From NCBI GenBank assembly GCA_031285345.1, contig JAITWI010000008.1, forward strand, positions 100,111 through 146,320: a stretch of DNA of 46,210 nt, written 5' to 3'. Position 1 is the stretch's first letter. Each line of letters starts with the position of its first letter. This stretch comes from Alistipes sp. (GTDB lineage: Bacteria; Bacteroidota; Bacteroidia; Bacteroidales; Rikenellaceae). This document shows, in pieces, positions 18,169-26,816 of the stretch. The notes beneath the pieces were generated by a model. The model was not told the DNA's origin. It saw nothing but the letters and a program-made list of their open reading frames with translations, and ran no database searches. The position numbers and the translations under genes were made by a program.

Positions 18169-21100
18169 ATGAGAAACAGTATTTACAACAGCATGAAATT
18201 TGGGGCCGTCGCGGTTATGGCGGCGCTGCTTCTGGGCTCGTGCATCCGCGACAACCTCGACAGTCTAAGGGGCGACGACGAGTTTAGGCCCGGCGAGGCC
18301 GCGACCCTGAGGTTCGACCCCGCGTTCGGGGAGCATAAAACCCGCACCGGTTACGAAACCTACGGCCCGGCCGGGGAGACCTTCCCGCGAGGCAGCGCGC
18401 AGGACAGCCTCATCGTCAACTTTCGGGTGCTGATCTACGACGGCACCACGGGCGACCTTGTGAAATACGACGGCGAGGCGTGGAACTACCTGTTCAATCC
18501 GGGGGAGACTGCGCCCTACACCGTGCGCGTCGCAACGGGCATATACGACTTTGTGTTCATAGCCAACACCGATAAGGCGGCCATATTCGGAACGCCCGGA
18601 ACGGCTCCGGCGGCCATCGACACCTTCGGCGAGCTGGCGGCCATCGACTTCACCGTCGCGGACGACATCAAGGGGGGCAAAGGCGCGACGCTCGAACACG
18701 CCATACCGATGGTGCAGATATTCCGCGGCGTGAAGGTGCTTGGATCCAACCGCGTGTCGCTCGACGGAGGCGCCACCACTCAGACGAGTCCTTGGCCCGT
18801 GTCGATGGAGCGCGCGGCGATTCGAATCAGCATGCACCTCAACCTGTCGGGGCCCGAATACGCCGCGTGGGTCGATCACCACGGCGACGCCAGTCCGCCC
18901 GCGATAATTATCGACGGCCTCAGAGACCGCACCCACTTCATGCCCGGAACGGTTAACGTGGGAGGCACCTCCATCGCCCTTCCGATGGGAACGAAGTCGA
19001 TACCCGTCTATCCGGCAGCCCAGACCGACGACCCCGCGTTTCAGGCCCTGTTCCCCGACGGCGAATACGGCCAGGTGAGACTCTACAAGGGCGGGGTGGA
19101 AGCTCCTGCCACCACCGAGCCCGACAGCGCGGCTGTGTTCGTCGAGCGGTTGATCTTCCCCGAGTTGCTATTCGCGCCCACCAGCAACGGGGATCTGGCT
19201 CTGAGAATGTCGATGAGATTCGACGACGGCGCGGGCGGAACGGAAGAGAAGTCGGCTCTGCTCCACGCGCCCAACGTGGCGGGTTCGATGGGCTACACGC
19301 TGCCGCGCAACAGCTGGCTGTGGGTGGACGGCAGCGTGGAGAGCGAGATGGAGATCACCACGCGGGTGCTGCCGTGGAGCGACGGCGACCTCGAAGGCGT
19401 CGACATGTCCAACTACCGCTTCACCATCGACCGCGATATCGTGGTGTTCCCCAACGAGGGCGGAACCGAAACGGTGAACATATTCACCGACCATCCGACG
19501 GGATGGAGGCTCGATGCGTCCTCCCTTCCCTCGTGGATCGACTCTTTCGAACCTCGCGATGGCGAAAAAGACAAGGAGTCGGCGGTCACGTTGACCGCTT
19601 CGGCGGGCGGAGCGGCGCTTCAAAAGGCCGTGGTAGTGGTCAGGGCGGGCAATCTGCACAAAAACATAACCGTCATGCGGCTCCCCCAAGGAGGCGACAT
19701 AACGGCCGATCCCGCCCCCGCCAATGTGAGAATGTATGTGGGAGCGTTTTGGCGCGCCGACCAGTATGGCGAACGGTTGATACGCATCTCGCGTCCGACC
19801 GCCGCGCCCGTGGACGTAATAGACGGCGAATGGATGGCCACCGTGCTGGAGGGTCGCGAATGGATTGTGCTCGACGACGTGATGCCCAAAGACCGCAACG
19901 TGGGATGGCGCACGGACGTGGTGCCCGACCAGGCCGCCGTCGCCGACGGAGGAGACAACGGGTTCGACCTCGCCCATCGCGTGAACAGCTCCGAACGCAC
20001 GGTCCGCGGCGTGGTCGGCGTAGATGATCCGCAGATATACTTCCGCGTAGGACTCGAAGGGACGATCGACCCGGAAGAGCATCGCTATGGCGTGGTGCTG
20101 CTCGTCTATACCCACGGAGGAGCGACCAGATTCCATAAGATATACGTCCGTCAGGGCGAGGAGGCCGACTATCTGATGAGGCCGACCGACGTGGCTAATG
20201 GAATCACGCCGGTGGAGGGTGACAACCGTCCGCTCGCCAGAAAGTTCTCTCCCTACAACCTCACCGCGCGCGAGTTCGGCGAGATGACGGCGGAGGCGGA
20301 AGCCCTGCACGTCGACGTCGGCTATCGGGGCGGCGTGTTCACCCGATATCCCTCGCAGGCCGGAGCCATGTTCCGCTGGGCGCATCCCGAGGGGGTGTTC
20401 GCCTACAACCCCGTGGCGTCCGAACCGAGGACCGAGGGGAGTCTCGCAGATTCTTGGAGCGCGCTGAAAGAGAGCCACGAGGGGTGCCCGGCGGGCTATA
20501 TGCGACCGTCGGACGGCAACACTAACGGCGTTCAGGATGTGGTGAACAACAACAACTCGGAGATGTTCCAATCTCTATTCCGCAACCTCCCGTCGGATCA
20601 GATCAGCAGCGTCGAAAACTCGGTGTGGGGATACTACGCCGACGGATATTTCGATCGCAGAGAGATGGTCTCCTCACCGCCACCCACTGCCGATTCCGGT
20701 TCCGATTTGGGAGCCGTGGCCGCGAGCGACTACTCGGTGGCCTATGGCGGAAGGTTGTTCTACAACCCCGAGACCAACGGCAGTCTGTTCTTTCCTGCGG
20801 CGGGACACTTCAACGACGCCGTCGGACCGGGTAACGCGGGCAGCCACGGCTACTACTGGTCGTCGAGCCTGAAGACGCTGCACTACGGTTGGTATCTCGA
20901 CTTCAAGAACAACAACTCCTTCCGCAACTTCTACGGACGCAGCCTCTACGGCGGCGCCTCCGTCCGCTGCGTGGTCGAGCCGCCTCAAAAGATGTTGAAC
21001 CTCGCCCCTCCGGGCGTGATAGGCTACTTCGTCACGGGCCCCGACGTGGGTAAGCTGACCCTCGCCGGTGACTACCGTTTCAAAAACACCCCCGTGGCCG

Positions 21101-21912
21101 ACAAGAACGGCACCGACGAAACCACCCTCTTCGGCAAAATATCCAACTACGAAGTCCACGTGGCCTACTTCAAGTTCGGTTCTCTGGTCGCCGTCAGCAG
21201 CAAGCAGACGGTTGTCAACGGCCTGTCTGTTTTCGACCCTGCGAAGGACATCAAGCAGGTTCCGGCAGAGGTAACCACCGGCATCACCAGCTACACCAAC
21301 AACTACCAACCGCAATTCGCCAACGTTCTGCCCAGCGTTCCCGCGTACGATCAGGATTATGCCGCTGTGAAAAACATTTCGGCCGCCGCCTACAACAACC
21401 CGACCAACTGGGCGAAGGGCAAGGGCGATCCGTGCGACTACTACTTCGGCCGCGATGGCGCCACTTACCCCGAATTCGGTAAGGGATGGAAACTTCCCGT
21501 CGGCAGTCACGCCAACGGCGGTTGGAACGGCGGCTCGTTCGGCACAAGCCCCACAAGCACACCGACCGGCATACAGTGGTCTGCGACCGGGGGAGCTGCC
21601 TGGAATACGCTGACGAACACGACCGTTAAACCCAACGTCATTATAGACGGTGCGGTGGCCGGAGACGGAAGCGGCCAGCCCGACTGGTCCATGTACCTGT
21701 CCGCCTCGGGGTATCGTCGCTCCAACGACGGTGTGATATCCGTTCAGGGTGATGTTGCAGAATACTGGTCGTCCACGGCCTTTGGTAACGCTAATGGCTA
21801 CTCTATGAGCCTTTATAGAGAACGCTTAGGTCCGGTATGGCCCGACGGTTCAAGCCAGGGCGCCCGTGCCGCCACCGGCAGTGCCGTGCGCTGTGTGCGG
21901 CCGTCTCCTTAA
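18169..21912 (+). CDS. Large fimbrial tip-type lipoprotein (1247 aa) with two FISUMP-like modules
   Basis: The protein starts MRNSIYNSMKFGAVAVMAAL, with lipobox LLLGSC. Residues 25-400 are fimbrillin/Mfa2-like (LIVNFRVLIYDGTTGDLVKY; GIYDFVFIANT). YRFTIDRDIVVFPNEGGTET with SLPSWID is BACON-like. The region shared by all three giants follows (MYVGAFWRADQYGERLIRIS ... YLMRPTD), then ARKFSPYNLTAREFGEM, CPAGYMRPSD and WGYYADGYFDRREMV. Two FISUMP-like modules end in SVRCVVE (about 20850-20975) and AVRCVRPSP (about 21760-21900, the C-terminus). The gene lies 116 bp after the 2373-aa gene and is likely part of the same transcription unit. By analogy with FimC-E and Mfa3-5 of Porphyromonas it may be a tip component; that is inference. 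Confidence 0.78.
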   Translation: MRNSIYNSMKFGAVAVMAALLLGSCIRDNLDSLRGDDEFRPGEAATLRFDPAFGEHKTRTGYETYGPAGETFPRGSAQDSLIVNFRVLIYDGTTGDLVKYDGEAWNYLFNPGETAPYTVRVATGIYDFVFIANTDKAAIFGTPGTAPAAIDTFGELAAIDFTVADDIKGGKGATLEHAIPMVQIFRGVKVLGSNRVSLDGGATTQTSPWPVSMERAAIRISMHLNLSGPEYAAWVDHHGDASPPAIIIDGLRDRTHFMPGTVNVGGTSIALPMGTKSIPVYPAAQTDDPAFQALFPDGEYGQVRLYKGGVEAPATTEPDSAAVFVERLIFPELLFAPTSNGDLALRMSMRFDDGAGGTEEKSALLHAPNVAGSMGYTLPRNSWLWVDGSVESEMEITTRVLPWSDGDLEGVDMSNYRFTIDRDIVVFPNEGGTETVNIFTDHPTGWRLDASSLPSWIDSFEPRDGEKDKESAVTLTASAGGAALQKAVVVVRAGNLHKNITVMRLPQGGDITADPAPANVRMYVGAFWRADQYGERLIRISRPTAAPVDVIDGEWMATVLEGREWIVLDDVMPKDRNVGWRTDVVPDQAAVADGGDNGFDLAHRVNSSERTVRGVVGVDDPQIYFRVGLEGTIDPEEHRYGVVLLVYTHGGATRFHKIYVRQGEEADYLMRPTDVANGITPVEGDNRPLARKFSPYNLTAREFGEMTAEAEALHVDVGYRGGVFTRYPSQAGAMFRWAHPEGVFAYNPVASEPRTEGSLADSWSALKESHEGCPAGYMRPSDGNTNGVQDVVNNNNSEMFQSLFRNLPSDQISSVENSVWGYYADGYFDRREMVSSPPPTADSGSDLGAVAASDYSVAYGGRLFYNPETNGSLFFPAAGHFNDAVGPGNAGSHGYYWSSSLKTLHYGWYLDFKNNNSFRNFYGRSLYGGASVRCVVEPPQKMLNLAPPGVIGYFVTGPDVGKLTLAGDYRFKNTPVADKNGTDETTLFGKISNYEVHVAYFKFGSLVAVSSKQTVVNGLSVFDPAKDIKQVPAEVTTGITSYTNNYQPQFANVLPSVPAYDQDYAAVKNISAAAYNNPTNWAKGKGDPCDYYFGRDGATYPEFGKGWKLPVGSHANGGWNGGSFGTSPTSTPTGIQWSATGGAAWNTLTNTTVKPNVIIDGAVAGDGSGQPDWSMYLSASGYRRSNDGVISVQGDVAEYWSSTAFGNANGYSMSLYRERLGPVWPDGSSQGARAATGSAVRCVRPSP

Positions 21913-22016
21913 AGGTCGCATTCACCTCGGCTTCGGGCGTTATCCGCATCGTCTTCGAGACCACAAATGAGGCGCCCGTCGCCCGATAAATAGAACTTCG
22001 AAAGAAAAAGAAAGAT

Positions 22017-25000
22017 ATGATACGACATATTTTAGTTATACTGACTGTGGCTTCGGCGGCCGTTTTGTCTTCGTGCATGAGAGACGGGGCGGACGGGCGC
22101 GATGCGGAGGGAGGCCGTCGGGTCACTTTGTCATTTAGCCCGCTGGTCGACCGGATGGCGGGCGGTGCGACGCGTGCCGTCGATCCCGATGAGTTGGAAC
22201 CCGGCGACGGGGCTCCAGGCTCACCCGCCGTCGGCAAGGCGCAGGACAGTCGCGTCTCCCATTTGAGGATACTCGTCTATTCGAGCTCTACGGGGCGGCT
22301 CGTGAAAAACTTGGAGTTCACCGATGTTACTCCCGCCAAAATGCCTCTCCGGGCCGACGTCCTGACCGGGCTTTACGACTTTGTGTTCGTGGTCAACTCT
22401 GTCGGACGACCCGCGGCTTCGGGTCTGAACGCCGCGATGGCGGTGGACGCTAACGTCGACCACATATCAAAACTGCGGAGGCTGACGTTCGACGCCCAGG
22501 CTCATCATCTGGTTCAGGACGGCGACATTCCTATGGTAGAGTGGGTCTCCGGGGTGGAGGTCAAGGACGACAACCTCGTTCGCCTGCCCGGTGCCGCGGC
22601 CGATCTTTCGGGGGCGTGGCCCGTTACGGTGACGCGTGCGGCTGTGCGACTGTCGATGGAGATAACGCTCACCAAAACGCAGTACAGCGATTGGAAGAGC
22701 GGCGGCGGTAAGGTGACCATAGGCGACGTTCCCGGGTCGGTGGGCGTGATGCCGGGATACGAGAACGGCACGGGCAGGCTCTCGGGCGACTACGTCTGCG
22801 ACGTGACCGATCCGCTGCTGTTCGCCGACGCCGACGAGAGTGCGAGCGAGACGACCACGGTGTACTACGACAGGATAATCCTTCCCGAGCTGCTCTTTTC
22901 CGACATCGACGACGAGGACATGGCGATGGAACTCGGCATGACGATAGCCGGCAACACCAAAAAAGGGAAGATATCGGCTCCGGCGTCGACGGGATACGGC
23001 TACACCCTGCCGCGCAACACGTGGCTCCATCTGAGCGTTACGATAAAGGCCGACGAGTTGCAGATAACGCCTCGGGTGCGTGTGTGGAACGGCATCGAGA
23101 TGGAGGATGTGACGGTCGACGGAGACTACGAACTGGAGGTGGATCGCTCTGTGCTGGCCTATCTGCAAGGCGGCGGCACGCAGCAGTTGGGCATCCGCAC
23201 CAACCACCCCGACGGATGGGCGATACCCCCCCTGTCGGCACCATTCGCCGCCAACTTCAGCCCCGCGTCGGAAGATGACGGAGACGAGACACAGAGCGCG
23301 GTCACGGCGACCGTCCCTACCGCCAATCCGGACGCCGCCCCGCGCTACGCCTACTATTTGGTCTCGGCGGGTCCGGTGTTGCGAAAGAGGATAAGCGTCG
23401 TGCAGGCGGGATCTTCGGCGGGCAACGTGCCTGCCAACGTGACGCCCTACGTCGGCGCGTTTTGGAAGGCCGACCAGACAGGCGAACGACTCATTCGCGT
23501 TGCCCGTCCCACCGCGGGAGACCTCGGCGCGATCGACGGAGGGTGGTCGGCCACGGTTCTCAAGGGCGGCGAGTGGATCCGTCTGAGCAACACCATGACG
23601 CTCGACTCCAACGTCGGCTGGCGTACGGACGACGTGACTCCCGACGAGTCGGCGGTGGCCAACGGAGGCGACCCGGGATTCGACAACAAATATCCCGTGT
23701 TCGGCGAGGCGACCCACGTCGAGGGACGGATGGACGCCGCCGCTCCCGACGGTCTGTTTTTCCGCATAGGCCTTGCCGACGAATACCTGCCCACCGAGGC
23801 GGTTCCGGCGCGATACGGCATCGTGCTGGTGTCGTACGCCGACGGGGCCTATTCGCAACTGCTGTTCGTCCGTCAGGGCGAAGGCGCGGATTACCTGTTC
23901 CACCGCAACGAGGGGCGCGCCGCCGCCGTGCCGTTCAGCCCCTACAACCTCACCGTTAAGACCGACGCCGAAAAACGTGCGTTCGAGTCGGACGGGTATG
24001 TGCAGTTGCAGGCCAAGGGCGGCGCGTTCACCGACTATCCGACCCAGGCGGGGGCGTTCTTTCAGTTCGGTTCGACGGCAAACCCGCGCTACGCCTTCGA
24101 TCCGACGACACAATCGCTCACGGGCGTCAGTTGGGATGCCGCCGGCGCCATCTACATCGCCTCTTCGATGGATGCGTGCCCTCCGGGTTATCGCCGTCCC
24201 ACCGCGGGTGAGGATTCGACCAACGAAACGGGGCAATCTCTGTGGGAGGTTATTCCGGACGACAACGCCTCCGATCCGACCAACTCGATTTGGGGCTACT
24301 ACGCCGACGGATTCTTCGACCGCAGAAAGATAGACGGGCAACCCGCCGCGGGGGGCGGTGTGTACGATGCCGCCGTGGCCATCCAGTCGCCCCGGGTCGC
24401 CTACGTAGGACGATTGATGTTCAACGACATCCAGAGCAGCGCCCGTTACGGCGCATCCACGTTTTTCCCCGCCTCGGGATACAGAAGCAACACGAACGGC
24501 TCGTTCCGCAATTCGGGCAGCACGGCCAATTACTGGTCTATGTCTCCGTTCGGTGTCGGTTACGGTATGGACATGGGCTTCGACGCGGGCAACGCAAGCC
24601 CCGCCACCGCTCGCAACGTCCAGAGTTTCGGCTTTCCGATCCGATGTGTGTTCGCTCCGCCTCCGCCGCTTCCCAAGGGCGTTCCGGCGGCTCCGGGTGT
24701 GTTGGGATACGTTTACAGCGGTACTGATCAGGGTCGGATCACGCTGCGCGGTTCGGTTGAGTTCGAGGGCACTCCGCTCGAACAGGTCGCCGAAGACCTC
24801 TTCCCCGGCGAAGGGCTGTACAACGTTCCGGTATACATGGCGCGGTTCAAGTTCGGTTCGCTGGTGGCCTACACCAGCCGCGGTTGGGAATTTCCGACGG
24901 CGGCCAACGACGGAGTCTTGGTCACCCCCAACGACCTCGTCGCCGCTCCCTCGGTGGGGGAAGGCTACCCGCTGGGCCTCGACGGGCTGAAGGCTGAGAC

Positions 25001-26738
25001 ATCGACATTTTTGAACGGCGGCGGAGGCCAAGTCCCCACCGATAAGCCACCTTATGCCAACCGCCCTCCTTCCACTCATTATTATGTGAGTGGCTATCCG
25101 ACCTGGTGGGACGATATGTCCAACGCGTGGGGCGACCCGTGTAAGTTCTACAGCGACAAAGCCGGCGAGGGTGCATGGAGGATGCCCACGCCTGCGGATT
25201 GGTACGACGGTTATCCGTCGTCGACATACAATGTCAGTCCGGCGGACGACTACACCGACTCCCGCTGGATCGACAACAACAGAGAGGAGTACAAAGACTT
25301 CCCCGTGAGCGGTGCGGTCGTGGTGGACAACGCCGGCAATCCGATGTGGCCGCTGTTCGTGCCCATGTGGTATGAATTAAAAGATGGAAATATGGGCGGG
25401 CAGTTAGTCGGAGGCTACTGGGTTAAAGAAAGTTTAAGCAGCAGCGTGGCGGTGTATGGTGGCAATTCCCTTAAGGGGCCCGATGCCGGGCTCTATGGGG
25501 ACGCGAGCAGCTACCTCAAACAGATCCGTCCCGTGCGGTGCATCTCGCCTTTCTTCGTCAATCCCACTTCGCTCGCATTCGAAGGTACGGACAACACTTT
25601 GGCCGAGGCGAAGAGCGTGACCGTCACCGCCGAAGACACCTGGAGCGTGACGGCCAAGTCGAGCTGGCTGGCGGTAGAGGTGGCGAGCGGCACCGGCAAC
25701 GCCACGGTCGGGATATATCCCAACGAGGCCTATCAATTCGACCCCACCGATCCCAACACGCCGCGCGCAGGTTTCGTTACCTTCACCTCGGCGACGGGCA
25801 TGAATAGAACCGTAGCCGTGACTCAGAAGCAGGTGCCGCCGCCCAACCCACGGTTCATGCTGGCGTCTCCGGGAGTGATCGGCATCAAGGACAGCGACTA
25901 CCGTCGCCTCACCGAGGCACGCACCGCGGCCGGCAACCCCGCGCTGCTGCTGAGCGACATCAAACTCACCATCCAAGGATCGAGCACCTTTAAGGGCTAC
26001 GCTCAATTCACCAACGCCACGACCGACGCCAAGTACGGCCCGCTCGAAGACGAACCTGTCTACATGGTCAATTTCTTGTGGGGCTCGCTGTTTGGCAGAC
26101 TCTTGTCGCAGGAGCTGGGCAGTAACGGTAATAGTTACGGTGACGCTTGGAGCACAGACGGCAGCGACATCGTGTGGAAAAACTCCCAGTACACGGGTAG
26201 CACGGCGCTGCCTTGGGATACGGTAAAGGCAAATTGGGGGTCGAAAACCAATGGCGTCACAAATACCGCAAATGAGGGTAAACTCACCATCCAGAATCTC
26301 CCTGCCGGACATGGCGATCCGTGTAACTATGTGGGCGACGGCGCATGGCATACACCCACGCGCCGGGAGTGGCTCGATTTGCTGGGGGGGCCCGGAACTG
26401 CTGCTGGCACAAGATTTAATACGACGAACGGAGATTACAAATGGACGCCCCGAAATTTGGTGACAGGATCTCCTACCTACGCCACCTTCCCGCAGTGTCT
26501 CGAATGGCCCGATTTCAGCCTGCCCAAAGCTATGTGGAATGACAGTAATGGTAAGACGAGAGATTATGACGACAATGAATTCTTCATGTACCAAACGACG
26601 ACACAGTTAGTTGCGAACACCCTTCCGACTATTGATGTGTCCGCGGCACTGTACTTGGAGCCCACAGAGGCGTCCACTCGCTATGGTCGTCACTCATTCC
26701 CCGGCTATTTCCTGCCGGTGCGCTGCTTCCGAAATTAG
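22017..26738 (+). CDS. Large fimbrial tip-type lipoprotein (1573 aa) with BACON and FISUMP-like modules
   Basis: Signal MIRHILVILTVASAAVLSSC ends in lipobox AVLSSC. Residues 25-360 are fimbrillin-like (VSHLRILVYSSSTGRLVKNL). The shared region YVGAFWKADQTGERLIRVAR lies near 23450, then VPFSPYNLTVKTDAEKRAFE and WGYYADGFFDRRKI. FISUMP-like modules end in IRCVFAP (about 24650), VRCISPF (about 25545) and VRCFRN at the C-terminus. A clear BACON domain (NPTSLAFEGTDNTLAEAKSV ... SWLAVEVASGTGNATV) spans about 25560-25830. The segments around 25370-25460, 26110-26320 and 26520-26720 look richer in A/T and use codons rare in the rest of the gene. A G7 tract lies at 26384-26390. Probably a surface ligand-binding partner of the fimbriae. 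Confidence 0.78.
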   Translation: MIRHILVILTVASAAVLSSCMRDGADGRDAEGGRRVTLSFSPLVDRMAGGATRAVDPDELEPGDGAPGSPAVGKAQDSRVSHLRILVYSSSTGRLVKNLEFTDVTPAKMPLRADVLTGLYDFVFVVNSVGRPAASGLNAAMAVDANVDHISKLRRLTFDAQAHHLVQDGDIPMVEWVSGVEVKDDNLVRLPGAAADLSGAWPVTVTRAAVRLSMEITLTKTQYSDWKSGGGKVTIGDVPGSVGVMPGYENGTGRLSGDYVCDVTDPLLFADADESASETTTVYYDRIILPELLFSDIDDEDMAMELGMTIAGNTKKGKISAPASTGYGYTLPRNTWLHLSVTIKADELQITPRVRVWNGIEMEDVTVDGDYELEVDRSVLAYLQGGGTQQLGIRTNHPDGWAIPPLSAPFAANFSPASEDDGDETQSAVTATVPTANPDAAPRYAYYLVSAGPVLRKRISVVQAGSSAGNVPANVTPYVGAFWKADQTGERLIRVARPTAGDLGAIDGGWSATVLKGGEWIRLSNTMTLDSNVGWRTDDVTPDESAVANGGDPGFDNKYPVFGEATHVEGRMDAAAPDGLFFRIGLADEYLPTEAVPARYGIVLVSYADGAYSQLLFVRQGEGADYLFHRNEGRAAAVPFSPYNLTVKTDAEKRAFESDGYVQLQAKGGAFTDYPTQAGAFFQFGSTANPRYAFDPTTQSLTGVSWDAAGAIYIASSMDACPPGYRRPTAGEDSTNETGQSLWEVIPDDNASDPTNSIWGYYADGFFDRRKIDGQPAAGGGVYDAAVAIQSPRVAYVGRLMFNDIQSSARYGASTFFPASGYRSNTNGSFRNSGSTANYWSMSPFGVGYGMDMGFDAGNASPATARNVQSFGFPIRCVFAPPPPLPKGVPAAPGVLGYVYSGTDQGRITLRGSVEFEGTPLEQVAEDLFPGEGLYNVPVYMARFKFGSLVAYTSRGWEFPTAANDGVLVTPNDLVAAPSVGEGYPLGLDGLKAETSTFLNGGGGQVPTDKPPYANRPPSTHYYVSGYPTWWDDMSNAWGDPCKFYSDKAGEGAWRMPTPADWYDGYPSSTYNVSPADDYTDSRWIDNNREEYKDFPVSGAVVVDNAGNPMWPLFVPMWYELKDGNMGGQLVGGYWVKESLSSSVAVYGGNSLKGPDAGLYGDASSYLKQIRPVRCISPFFVNPTSLAFEGTDNTLAEAKSVTVTAEDTWSVTAKSSWLAVEVASGTGNATVGIYPNEAYQFDPTDPNTPRAGFVTFTSATGMNRTVAVTQKQVPPPNPRFMLASPGVIGIKDSDYRRLTEARTAAGNPALLLSDIKLTIQGSSTFKGYAQFTNATTDAKYGPLEDEPVYMVNFLWGSLFGRLLSQELGSNGNSYGDAWSTDGSDIVWKNSQYTGSTALPWDTVKANWGSKTNGVTNTANEGKLTIQNLPAGHGDPCNYVGDGAWHTPTRREWLDLLGGPGTAAGTRFNTTNGDYKWTPRNLVTGSPTYATFPQCLEWPDFSLPKAMWNDSNGKTRDYDDNEFFMYQTTTQLVANTLPTIDVSAALYLEPTEASTRYGRHSFPGYFLPVRCFRN

Positions 26739-26758
26739 TTGCGCTGTGGCGCATGAAA

Positions 26759-26789
26759 ATTGGCTATGCAACAAAAAACGTTATCTTTG
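26759..26789 (+). promoter_or_regulatory. Bacteroidetes-type promoter for the nuclease gene
   Basis: ATTG (26759-26762), 19 bp, TATCTTTG (26782-26789) fits the Bacteroidetes -33/-7 pattern (TTTG-N19-TAnnTTTG) with a single -33 mismatch. Transcription would start near 26795, about 22 nt before the chosen ATG at 26817. The in-frame ATG at 26766 lies within the promoter and is not used if this is correct. Confidence 0.75.
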
Positions 26790-26816
26790 CGTTTGAATAG
26801 AAATAAGAAACGAGAA

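Noticed and set aside
10931..26738. A diversity-generating retroelement inside the window
   Set aside because: No reverse transcriptase motif or template repeat was found here. Only target-like modules are present, so it is kept as a hypothesis.
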